A stretch of DNA of 64,000 nt from Schizophyllum amplum (taxonomy: Eukaryota; Basidiomycota; Agaricomycetes; Agaricales; Schizophyllaceae): the NCBI GenBank assembly GCA_007026445.1, contig VDMD01000011.1:248001-312000 (forward strand), written 5' to 3'. Shown here in pieces: positions 21,689 through 31,791 of this stretch; position 1 is the stretch's first letter, and every line of letters begins with the position of its first letter. The notes beneath the pieces are model-generated. The model saw only the letters and a program-made list of their open reading frames with translations, searched no databases and was not told the origin of the DNA. The position numbers and the translations under genes are program-made.

Positions 21689-22010
21689 CGTGTGCCTCAA
21701 GACTCCCTTGGAATAGGTGCATCGCTATTGGCGGTGTACCGGCGCCAGGCCTCATCGCGGCCCAAGGGTGAACCTCTCGTTTGAGAGGGCCAACTGGCGT
21801 CCTGGCTTGCGTGCGAGCGCGGGCTGGGGAAAATCACGCACCTGATGGTGGAATGGGTGCGTTACCTGCGGCTTCACATGTCTTCGCTGTCACTGACTAT
21901 TTCTTAGGCAAAGTCGTATGAAGTATCGAGCGGGGGTATGGTTTGTCGACAACGGTGGTTTCATGGTAAGCTCTTCCTACGTGTCGTCGGTGCCTCTCGT
22001 ACTGTCGGAG
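21689..22010 (+). repeat. Diverged partial third copy of the repeat
   Basis: Alignable to copies 1 and 2 from CGTGTGC through the structured core. After about 21830 it is strongly diverged, though segments such as TTGTCGACAACGG (compare TTGTCAACAACGG) and a donor-like GGTAAGC remain to about 22000. A new hairpin ACGCACC/GGGTGCGT is at about 21835-21865. Confidence 0.65.
21716..21801 (+). ncRNA. Structured core, copy 3
   Basis: Hairpin 1 arms are GGTGCATCGC and GCGGTGTACC. Relative to copy 1, pair 3 is C-G to T-A, pair 8 T-A to C-G and pair 9 A-T to G-C. Two further positions become G-T wobbles that are valid only as plus-strand RNA. The inner hairpin is CCTCTC/GAGAGG, again a compensated C-G to T-A change. 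The closing stem GGCGCCAG/CTGGCGTC is unchanged. Confidence 0.55.
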
Positions 22011-22569
22011 TCGTACAATTCCGCTTGCACATCGAAGATCGCATTCGGGGATGACAACGGACACCGTCCCCTTGGAAGAAGTATTATAGTGACTGAGTGA
22101 TTAGAAACGGCATATGAGTTGATGCTTGTGTGTAGTTTGTCAAGGTGTTTACTTCGATCTATGGCATGCGGCCCAAAGAAGAAGGTAAATGGCTGGGGAA
22201 GATCACTGCGTTCGAAGATGTGCCATTCTGATTCATCGCATGATCACGACGGTCACATTGGACGTGCCCTGCGGTTTACCAGCGGTTTACTATCGCTATT
22301 CAGCACGACTCGACGATGCTTGTTTGTTCTGGCTTGTCCTGTTGGTCCCACTCACGTGCTCTCCTGAGAACAATGAGGCTGTTCAAGTTCGGCTCCCTTC
22401 TGTTCATCACGACATCCACCGTGTCATACTGCTTGTTGAAATCCCTCGGTCCCCTGCAGACGTGCTCGTCGTCCCGTTGTCTACGCGCTTACTCAGGTGA
22501 GGCTGAGAGATCCTTTGTGTTTTAGGGCCCCAAGTCTCACTCGGTTCAGAAAACGAATTCGCGTCGCGC
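22011..22569. other. Upstream region of F-box gene
   Basis: No supported gene. Contains the promoter of the gene starting at 22570. Short frames of 60-103 codons on both strands show no conservation. Confidence 0.4.
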
Positions 22570-24198
22570 ATGGCTGCCCCGCCTGCCTGCTCGAACTGCG
22601 CCCACGCGCTCGTATGCGCGTACTGCGACCCAGCAGGCCTCGACACCGTTCCTTTGGCACACGCTCCTCCAGCATCTGACTCAGTGGTCGATCTTGCGGC
22701 CGATGGTATCGCTGTCGTGGTCTCCCGCATAGCGTCTGTTGACGCCGAGATAGCTTGCCTGCACAGGCGCATCGCCACTCTCCACCGCGATCGAGCTCAG
22801 CTCTGCCAGAACAGAGACACCATGCAAAACCTCAGGGCACCCATCCTACGCCTTCCCTTTGAGCTGCTGGAGTGCATCATCTGCGCTGCGCTGCCGTCTT
22901 CTTGGTACAGCATCCCCTGCGGGGGTATGGCCCTCCCGATAGCACAGACCTGCCGCCGTCTTCGCGCTACCGCTCACGCAATCAGGACCATCTGGTCAAC
23001 GGTGGCTCTCCCGACGTCGACATCCAAAAACAGCGCAAAGGCCCAGCAGAGCTTCCTCGCCGCTGTACCGCACTATCTGGAACGTACAGGCAACCTTCCT
23101 GTGCATGTCTGGACAGGTTACGACATCACTAACAAGTATGCGAGCCCAGTGTGCCCTGCTGCCATCGATTGGCTCATCGGGAATATGCCTCGCATTGGCA
23201 GCCTTGAATGCCTTCTCTCTGGAGTGGTATTGTCCCAGCCTGTGATCGCGCCGCTGCTGGAAAGCGCCTCATTGGCCGCACAAGAGGATGACATTTCACC
23301 GTCGCGACCGATTATCGCGCTGGATGCACCTCGTCTTCAAGACCTCACGCTATATTGCTCCCTATCACCATCTCATATCGTGATACCCTGGTCACAGTTG
23401 CAGAGCATGACCCTGGAAATACAGGAGTTTGACTATGCCGATCTATGCGCCATAGGGTCTTGCACATCTCTTCGGACCCTGGTTATGGACATCGTCGATG
23501 ATGCTCCATACTGGGAGTCAGATCGTATGGCAGCACACCTGATTTCCCTCGACGCCCTCCACGAGCTGATGCTCATAGACCACGGGCACGTAGTCTGCAA
23601 AGCTATCGCCGCACCAAATTTGGCTGTTCTCTCCATGAGCTACGGTATGCACACTCCAGAGTACGAGTTGTCCCCAGCCTACTTTGCGCAATGCATTCGG
23701 TTGATGCTACAACGAACGCCCGGCCGATCGGGTCATCCGCTCCAGGCCATGACAATGGACGCCTCGACCTTCTTCGCGAATGACGACGACTACCGAGATT
23801 TCTTGTCCGTCTTGCTTTGCGCACCCTCCTTGAAGTACCTCGAACTTCAGTACATGGACGCATACTATTCCGATGACTTAGATGACGAGCCAAGTCGGAG
23901 TATCATTCGTAGTCTCATATTGCGGACAGATTCCTCCGATCTGCCAGTAGTGCCGATGTTGGAACATCTAAAGATCGACCTATGCGGAGCGTACGGCACG
24001 AAACACGCAGAACTACTTCGGGAGATCGCGCTGTCGCGGTGGGCGGATGATGGAGGAGGCCCAAAGATCTGTCTGACGTTGCAGGCAATGTGTAGGGATG
24101 CTTGCTCGTGCGCTACGCGCGGCTCTTGGCAGAGCGAGCTGGAGGCACATGGTATTCTCATTTGCCGGATGGGGTGTACAGACTTGCCCGAGTTTTGA
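22570..24198 (+). CDS. F-box-like protein, intronless
   Basis: One uninterrupted frame of 542 codons, unusual in this intron-rich window. It opens with CSNCAHALVCAYC, a possible zinc-binding CX2C...CX2C pair. A short coiled coil around residues 52-85 follows, with IASVDAEIACLHRRIATLHR as its first part. Residues about 94-150 then form an F-box-like domain (LRLPFELLECIICAAL, later CRRLRATAHAIRTIWSTVAL). The remainder is leucine-rich-repeat-like, with periodic LEYLELQYM-type strands. Such proteins are numerous in Agaricomycetes and are thought to act as SCF ubiquitin-ligase substrate receptors; the target is unknown. Confidence 0.85.
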   Translation: MAAPPACSNCAHALVCAYCDPAGLDTVPLAHAPPASDSVVDLAADGIAVVVSRIASVDAEIACLHRRIATLHRDRAQLCQNRDTMQNLRAPILRLPFELLECIICAALPSSWYSIPCGGMALPIAQTCRRLRATAHAIRTIWSTVALPTSTSKNSAKAQQSFLAAVPHYLERTGNLPVHVWTGYDITNKYASPVCPAAIDWLIGNMPRIGSLECLLSGVVLSQPVIAPLLESASLAAQEDDISPSRPIIALDAPRLQDLTLYCSLSPSHIVIPWSQLQSMTLEIQEFDYADLCAIGSCTSLRTLVMDIVDDAPYWESDRMAAHLISLDALHELMLIDHGHVVCKAIAAPNLAVLSMSYGMHTPEYELSPAYFAQCIRLMLQRTPGRSGHPLQAMTMDASTFFANDDDYRDFLSVLLCAPSLKYLELQYMDAYYSDDLDDEPSRSIIRSLILRTDSSDLPVVPMLEHLKIDLCGAYGTKHAELLREIALSRWADDGGGPKICLTLQAMCRDACSCATRGSWQSELEAHGILICRMGCTDLPEF

Positions 24199-24733
24199 TT
24201 CTTGAAGAGGAAACCCAGGAGGACCAGGACAGCCACGGCTTGTAGTTGAGCGCGCAAGCCTTTGGCGTACAGGTAACAGTGTATTTGGCGTAAATGATGG
24301 AGGAAATATACGACTTCCGCATGCATTATGCCCAGATACCTATGTGTTCAAGCGTGGGCCATCAGGCTATGTACATATTGCCAGAGCAATATTTGTACAC
24401 GCTATGCTCTGTGGCATCGTGGTCTCTTAATCTATACCGCTCCCCTTTCGAACACGCAAGTTCCTTGAACGTTACCCAGCCTTTATTAGATTCTGAATCC
24501 TGCCAAAACCCTGTCCCTGAGCTTCGGCCCTTAGCCTCGTTAAGTTATGAGAAGTGAAGTGTGGACGTGCAGATGACGCGAATTTGAGGGCTCTCGCTCA
24601 AGGCCAAAAGTGCCAGGCAGCTGCCAGCAGGCTCCGGAGTCGACGGCAGCACGGGGGCCGGGTCCGGGAGACGGTCCGCAAACATGTCAACCATTTCGGT
24701 AAACCCATTTAGAAACCTTTGTTCTCTCCCGTC
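24199..24733. other. Spacer before UVRAG-like gene
   Basis: Holds the F-box 3' UTR and the UVRAG promoter. No other gene is supported. Confidence 0.4.
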
Positions 24734-27567
24734 ATGCTGGCCAAGGAGGCGGGCACCGAATCTCTCGCTGCGCCTCACCGTGTCCGCCACATAACCAGCA
24801 TCCAGATCAGACACTTTACCCCCTTCCCCTCCCGCGATGCCGCGCTTACCCAACCCACGGAGCAGCCACACTTCACGGCGGACGACCTCGAGCTGGGCGT
24901 CACGCGCAGACGCCAGCGGCGCGTTTCCCAGAACTCAGTAGCATCCCTGTCTAGGAGTATACGCTCTGAGGACGGGGAATCTGCGGATGGACGTGGTAGG
25001 CGACGAACAGGCTCTCGCGTCTCCTTTCAAACAACCGGCTCCGCACCCAAATCACCAACGCACCACCAGCGAACGGAGTCGATGTCCTCAGCGGCCAGCG
25101 CTTTAGACTCAGGCCGCAGGCTTGAAGGGTCACATCCAGTAGGCGCGTCCATGCTAGGTCACTCGCAAGCAATGCTGGCACGGATCATCAACTCCCGACT
25201 CACGGAAACATTCATTGCACTCAGTATACCCGATGCCCCATCCCCCGCGCCGGAGAAGCTCCCCACCGTGGAGCAGAGACGCAACACCCTGCGCGAAACC
25301 CCTCTGGCCTCGCGCATGCAGACGCACAATCGGTCCGCGAGCACGCTGAGCTCCGCGGCGCGCTCGAAGGCGTTCCCCAAGCAGTCCCCCACACTCGCTG
25401 CGTTCCCGACATCCCCCTCACCGCCTACTAGCCCCCTGCCAACTTCATCTACACTGCTCCCCTGCTACCTGTCGCCCGTGCATGAGCCGTCGACAAATCC
25501 ATCGTTCGCGGTGGATCCCAAGTACGAATTCGCGCCGTGGGCGGACACGAGCAGCGGACGGTGTCGGGTGGAAGTGTTCTTCCGGCCGCCCCCAGACGCG
25601 AAGGGGAAGGGGCGGGCGGGTGAGTGGCGGGTGCTGCAGGCGTACGATTTCTCGCTGGACGATTTGGTGGAGGACAATGGAGTACGTAATCGAGCTATCG
25701 GGCATGTATAATCTGACATGGCTGCAGGTCAGAACCCCGCCAAATACGCTGGTGTTGAAGCTCGATCCACCAGGGAAGTTGTACTATCTACCAAGCCCAA
25801 CATATCACCCTCTTTCGATCCCTGACCCCGGCTACTCGTCCGACCCAGAAGGGCAGGTAATACGACAGCTCGATACCCCACCGCCAACACCAAGACCAGA
25901 CGGCGAAAGAGTGGTATCACGTCGGCGGCATCATCATCCTCATCGCGAGCAGTCATGCGCGTTGGACGACGACCGAGTCGTCACCGGCACATGGCACGAC
26001 CTCTTCAAGCTCGTCACCTTACAGTCAGGCATCTACGATCATGAGGAGATGCTGGAGGAGATCCGGGGGAGCATTGCGGGCATGCTGAACGACGACCAGG
26101 GCTTGCATTACAAGAAGCGCGAGATCTCGGAGCGCGAGTCTCGCGTGGACGAGCTTCGAGTGCAGTGTGCGGGCGTGCGCAAAAGCTGCAACGAAGGTGG
26201 GTGAACAGTATCCGCTCTTGCGTGCGTAAGCTGACGCCCCGCAGCGCGGCAGGAAATCGATGCACGGAGGGAAGAGCTGCGGCAGCGGCGCCAGCTCCTC
26301 GCGGAGGCGTACGAGCAGGACCTGCACCTTGTAGACGGCGCGCGCGATGCCTTGGAGAACCACGTCGAGACTGAACGTACGTTACTGGCGGACCTTCGCG
26401 CGCAAATTCCGCCGTTGCAGACGACGCACCTGCTCACGCTCTCGTCCATCTTCCCGATCGAGCTCGTTTCACCGCCTGATCTGTTGTACACCATTGTCGA
26501 TGTGCCGCTGCCCATTCCGGTGCTGCCGGGCGCGGCGTCGCCACCGCTTAGTCTGCCGCACTACCGCAAGGCGCCGGAGGCGACGCACCAAGACGTGAAC
26601 GAGGAGAGCGTGGCGACGGCGCTGGGGTATGCGGCGCAGGTCGTGAAGCTGATCGCGGAGTACTTGGGGCAGGGACTCATGTATCCGGTAACATGCGTGG
26701 GCAGCAGGAGCTTGATTCGAGACGGGATCAGTGCTATGGTAGGACCGAGGATGTGCGTTTGTGTGGTGTGCGACTGGGATTGGGGCTGACACACAGGTAC
26801 GCAGGTTCCCGCTGTTCTCTCGTGGTGTGGACACGTATCGGTTCGAGTATGGCGTGTTCTTGTTGAATAAGGACATCGAGTTGGTGCGTGGGTCGAAGTT
26901 AAAGTATACAGGATCCTGACCCCCTCGCAGCTCATGAGCGAGCGCGACCTGCGCGCTCTCGACATGCGACATACGCTTCCCAATCTGAAGAATCTGCTTC
27001 TGACACTGACTAGCGGTGAAGCCGCCCATGTACCGTACGTTGTTCTACCTCCCACCCACATTGACATATCGCTGACGCTGCGATCCTAGGCCACGAGCAT
27101 CAGCCTCTCACCGGTTGTCGCTGTCAGGACTCGAGTCACCGCGCGCTAGGTCGCCGGAGCCAGTCGGCAACGGTGGCGATGCCACACCGACCGACGACGC
27201 GTCGAAGACTCCGACTGCTACCCCGTCTACGCCCGTGCTGGAGTCGGCACCGCTCATTTCGACTGCGACACTTCCCAAGGCATCGATGTTTAGTGGATTC
27301 GGCCTGAGCTTCTTCCGGGCTGCTGCCCAACCGCGTAAGGCGGAGGCGGAGGAGAGTAGTCAGACCAAGCCGGACGAGTTTGCGAAGCCTGTGGAGGAGG
27401 AGGAAAGCGGGCAGGATGGGGAGGAGGAGGAAGGGGAGGAGGAGGAAGGGGAGGACGGGGACGTGGAGGATGACCGGCGGACACTTCGCGGCGATGAGAA
27501 GGGGGAATCTAACCCCGTGCAGAATGGGGACGCTGTGCATGTAGATGTGGATGTTGCTTCCATATAA
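24734..27567 (+). CDS. UVRAG/Vps38-like PI3-kinase complex II subunit
   Basis: Six exons (24734-25681, 25728-26196, 26245-26738, 26797-26883, 26931-27034, 27090-27567) give 859 residues, phases consistent. The N-terminus carries the UVRAG signature HRVRHITSIQIRHFTPFP, then a Ser/Arg-rich linker. A C2-like region (GRCRVEVFFRPPPD..., then NTLVLKL) follows, then a long coiled coil around 26040-26400 (EARQEIDARREELRQRRQLL). An Atg14/UVRAG BARA-like part contains LLTLSSIFPIEL, LGYAAQVVKLIAEYLG, PLFSRGVDTYRFEYGVFLLN and LPNLKNLLLTL. The last 150 residues are Ser/Pro-rich then extremely Glu-rich. Known role of the family: with Vps34, Vps15 and Atg6/Beclin it makes PI3P on endosomes for sorting and late autophagy. 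The start is the first ATG in frame before the signature; an upstream exon cannot be excluded. Confidence 0.88.
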
Positions 27568-27617
27568 TGCAGCATGATTTCGTCGATTTGCCCGTTCTCG
27601 TTACCTCAATTCTACTT

Positions 27618-27708
27618 ATTCCCTCAGCCTTGGAATGTCCCCTCAACCTTGGGATGTCCCTCCAGCCTCTTCAACCTTAGGATCTCATTCCAACCTTAGG
27701 ACGTCGGA
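27618..27708. repeat. 19-bp minisatellite, locus 2
   Basis: Four to five units of 19 bp with consensus CCYTCAACCTTRGGATGTC, the reverse complement of the family seen at 8022-8222. It begins about 50 bp after the UVRAG-like stop codon, so it is probably in the 3' UTR. Confidence 0.75.
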
Positions 27709-28113
27709 CGGTGTCTGGACAGGAGCAGTGCAGTGTCCAGCCGCTAGACTGGATAAGCTTAACTGCTGCTCAACGCTTTGGAAGGTCGACCATGAGAGAA
27801 GAATAAAGTGTAAGTGACAGGTGATGTACTTACAGTAAACCATGATGCATTGAGCAAACTTTGTACAAATATTTGTGCGCTCCTTGTCCTCCCCCACTCA
27901 GACTCTCACTTTGTGAGCTCGACCTGCTCTGTATACCTGTAAGCAGTTGACGGATGGCTTCCGCGTCGGTCAGCCCGCCAATAGACGAGCGTCTAATATA
28001 AGCGACTAGCCGCCGGGCCGATCTTCGCCATCTGTATTGCATTTGTATGCGCCACCCGGAGCGCTCCCTCTTACTTACTTACCGCCATCCCCCGTCACCA
28101 GGTGCTCGCTCAG
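27709..28113. other. Spacer and promoter of the mitochondrial carrier
   Basis: No supported gene. A pyrimidine-rich stretch with CTTACTTACTTACC lies about 40 bp before the carrier start. Confidence 0.4.
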
Positions 28114-29541
28114 ATGGCTGTATCGTATCCTTTCTGGTGAGCAGACTCCGTCATCCAACGCCCTCAAAACTGACCCCAGCAGGCTCGGAGGTGAGTCCCT
28201 GCGTGCGCTTATCAAGTGCTGAAGAAGTGACCGTTCGGAAGGCGTCGCAGCGTCCAGTACGTGGCTCGATTCAGTGGAATACTAGGCGCTGACACAAACG
28301 TTGCAGTGGCGGCATGTTGCACGCATCCCCTGGACCTCCTCAAAGTGCAAGTTACCCTCACCTCCTCCCCCTCCCCCTCTGACGTCCCCCCAGGCGCATG
28401 CAGACCCTGGAACACGGCGGTCCTGGCGCCCCCCGACCCTCCTTCCTCTCCACGCTCCGCCTCTCCCTCTCCGAGCGCGGCTTCTTGGGCCTCTACACCG
28501 GTCTCTCCGCCTCCGTCATGCGCCAGATGTCCTACTCCCTCGTCCGCATAGGCACGTACGAGAAAATGAAGGTCGCGCTCTCCAAGGATAGCAAACCCTC
28601 CAACATATCCCTCCTCGGCGCGGCGAGCATTGCGGGCGCGATGGGCGGCGTCGCGGGCAACCCGGCAGGTGCGTGGCGTGCCAGCCATCTCGTCGCGCGG
28701 CTAACGCGTTTATGCAGATGTCCTGCTCGTGCGAATGACGAGCGACACCGTCCGCCCCCCAGAGCAGCGGTACAATTACTCGAACGCGATCGCGGGGCTC
28801 GTGCGGCTCGTGAAGGAGGAGGGCGCGCAGGCGCTGGGAAGGGGGCTGGGGACGAACGTCGTACGTAGATGTGCTGGACCACTGGCGACTGAAGCTGACT
28901 GACTCCAGACGCGCGCGGTGCTCATGAACGTAAGCTATCCTCGTCACAAGACCGCGTACCGTGCGCTTACGTCTACTTGCAGGCATCACAAGTGGGCTCG
29001 TGCGTGTCCTCGTCACACGGGTCGTCCGTGGGGAACTGACGCCCCGCAGATACGACTTCTTCAAGTCGTCGCTCTTGGGTTATACGTTGCCCGGAATAGA
29101 CTATAGATTCGGCGACAATCTCATCACACATACACTGGCGAGCTTGGCTGCTGGGACGTTTGCGACAAGTGCGTTTACGCGAGCTTTCTCTTGTCTCTGT
29201 CCATCTAATATCCCTCTAGCTGTATGCTCCCCGGCAGATGTGCTCCGTTCGCGGATAATGGCCGTACGTTCGGAAGACAGTACAGTGATGCCTTCGAATG
29301 ACAAAAACTCAACAGTCTACCGATTCGTCCCTGGTTCACGTCTTGCAGAAATCCTTGAGAGAAGAAGGCGCGCGATTCTTATTCAAGGGATGGCTACCTG
29401 CCTTTATCCGTCTAGGGCCGAATACTGTCTTGCTATTCGTCTTCTTTGAGGTGAGCATTCTTTCCTCAGTCCTCAGTCAGTACTCATGTCTCTTCCTACC
29501 CACAGCAATTGAAGAAAAGCTGGCGAGCTGTCGCCGTATAG
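28114..29541 (+). CDS. Mitochondrial dicarboxylate carrier, DIC1-like
   Basis: Mitochondrial inner-membrane carrier, probably exchanging malate or succinate for phosphate. Twelve exons: 28114-28136, 28183-28190, 28242-28256, 28307-28346, 28394-28668, 28718-28860, 28909-28929, 28983-28999, 29050-29168, 29220-29263, 29316-29450, 29506-29541. They give 291 residues with continuous phase. Three carrier repeats with PX[DE]XX[KR] motifs are seen: PLDLLK, an altered second one PADVLLVR, and PADVLRSR. The end GPNTVLLFVFFEQLK is typical of DIC proteins. Exons of 8, 15, 21 and 17 bp are required to rebuild FWLGGVAASMAACCTHPLDL and the repeat 2 junction. The intron 28347-28393 starts with GC (GT|GCAAGT), a GC-AG intron. 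The substrate call is by similarity of the C-terminus; the carrier fold is certain. Confidence 0.9.
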
Positions 29542-30434
29542 ATCTCCTAATCCAGATGCCTCGTATTGCAGCTGTGCCAATCCGTCGACCGTCGCCTCGC
29601 ATAGATGTATCGATAGACCGCTGGACGCCCACAGACTATTACGCCTTTCGTAGAGTGTAGATAGCCTCTCTAGACTATAGGCATGACTACCCACCCAATC
29701 CCGCTGCCCCATACGCACATACCGTTCCCCATACGCACGATACCTAAACCCTGCCTAAACTATGCATATATCGTCGCCCCCTTCATTGCATACTGACCTC
29801 TTCAGCAGAGCAATATTTTTATCGTATCTTATCCTCGCCCGTTTTACTAGACAAGTACGAACGACAGGAAGACTTCAGATCGAAAGGAATGAGTTGGGTA
29901 CCCGTTGTGAAATGCCCAAATAGTATTGCCTGTCCTGCCAGGCTAAGGTCAGCAAATACATGTCAACAAGGGATCAACATCGCGTGACTCATTCGATCTG
30001 CCTCCCGTGGCTGGCCATCTCGATTCTCATCCCGAATGACCGATGCCTTGCTGCCCTTCCTGCTTGAAAACTTAGGATGTTAACGAACAGCAGAGTGGCC
30101 CATGTCCGCAATGCTGCAGGGAGCAGCGTGAAAGCCGTTTTGCTCGCGAATGTTCTCTGCGCGGCGGGAGCATCAGCTACGACGCAGTGAGGACGGCTGA
30201 CCTGTAGTGGGGAGTACGACATGCAGAGAAATTCTTGAGACTGGTGCGTGCTCTGCCCATACATCTGCTGGCGGTACTGACCCGAACACGACAGGGCGCC
30301 AAAGGAGGTACATACTTCCTGCCCGGTTCCCGCTGCAACGTGACGATGATCAGCGTGTCGCATCCGTGTACAGTGCACATAGACCTATGCAGTAGTACGC
30401 CAGTCATTTGGTCTGAAACTCGCGTGGCGGTCTC
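29542..30434. other. Spacer, no gene supported
   Basis: Contains the carrier 3' UTR (several poly(A)-type AT-rich words near 29740-29830). Frames at 29989-30378 minus and 30235-30582 plus overlap and show no conserved pattern. Confidence 0.35.
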
Positions 30435-30969
30435 TTGCCCCCATCGACTGCAACACGGATCAAAGGCGCCATGGCATCGACTGTTGCGCATTGCGAAAGC
30501 GCCATCAACGACGCGCTTCCTAAGAAGATATTCCCTTCCCGCAGCTATGGAATCCTGGGGGCCGGGAGACCAGACATTCTGATGTTCGCGCGTGCAAGAA
30601 GACGAGGAAGTGCAAGAGAGTACGTTCCTAGCGTCCCGGCCTGCACAGTCGCTGACGTTCAACAGCAAGCCCTCGCTGTATATAGAAGGAGAGCACACCG
30701 CAGAACAAAGCCGTAGCGACGCGCTGAAACGCGAAAGGGAACAGCCGTTGGAAAGAGTGAAGTGGCGCAAGCTGAAGCTGAAGGCCAAGGAGTGCACATA
30801 TCGAAGACTTTGCAGAATCTCACCCAATCCAATGCTCATGCAGGTCCTCCCGTGCAATGTCGTCCAGTCTGATGCTTGTAACAAGACGCTATCGTTCATC
30901 TGCCAGAACGGTGTGAATGATGTGATGCTCACCTTTGAAGATTTGAAGAGGCCGACGCCGCTCGCGTAG
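30435..30969 (+). CDS. Possible small protein, unrecognised
   Basis: Two plus-strand frames join by a good intron (30620-30665, GTACGTTC...CAACAG) to give 162 codons. The second exon is charged and helix-like (KREREQPLERVKWRKLKLK). A minus-strand frame of 268 codons covers the same DNA and cannot be excluded, but it is Ser/Cys-rich and lacks structure. No family recognised; the start may lie upstream. Confidence 0.3.
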
Positions 30970-31791
30970 GTTGATTGAGACATGGCTTAAGCGCAATAGT
31001 CAGTACGACCACACATGGGTTTCACGAAACTGATACCAGGCGACCGGCCAGTGGGGCCTCTTGTTACCTGAGTTCGAGCAAAGGCCGCACACGAACTCGT
31101 CGGCGACCTTCTGCGTTGGGGGCCCTGTGTGCAGGTGTGTGGCGCTGTCGTTCTCGTGACTGTGTCTGAGCCCAAGCTGATTAGAAGCAGAATATGTGCG
31201 ATTAGTGCGCACTGGTGCCACTCGCCCCAATACTGTCTGTTAAATCTGGCCCTAGACGCTCGATGCGATAGCCGTTCCCTTGCGCCCTTTCAAGTTTCTA
31301 ACTTGCCAGGGCACGTATCATTGTCGCATCGCATTCGACAAGCTTTGCGGATCGCAGTTTGCCCCAGCCGATGCTAGCGCGCTCTGAGGATGGTAGTGAG
31401 TGTTCTATCGTCTTGTGACATATACTCAGGCGTGATATAGGGGTACTTCAAGCGATGGCGCGTCTCATTGACTGGAGAAGAGAATATAGTTGGAGGCAAG
31501 ACGGTGGAAGCAGAAATTGGAACGGACGCCGGACGGGCACCCGTCCGGATCTCGGCCCGCCCGACAAAGGGCCATTGTTCAACTTTTCGGGTATGTCACG
31601 TGTTCTCAATTATCTCAATTACACGTGCCGGACCTCGCTTTCATTCTCTCTTCCCCTGTCCGCTACCACCATCCATCCTTTGGGACAGACGCTCTCAGAT
31701 CGTTCTACGTCACTTCTCTTACTTCTGAACAGCTCTTCATCTCACACTCTACACTCTCTTCATTCTAAATCGACCGCATAAAGCCAACACC
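30970..31791. other. Spacer upstream of KEN-box gene
   Basis: No supported gene. The last 150 bp are pyrimidine-rich with CCATCC-type words and probably form the promoter and leader of the next gene. Confidence 0.4.

Noticed and set aside
30177..30983. Minus-strand frame of 268 codons
   Set aside because: Ser/Cys-rich with no structure; the plus strand offers a spliced alternative. Neither is strong.
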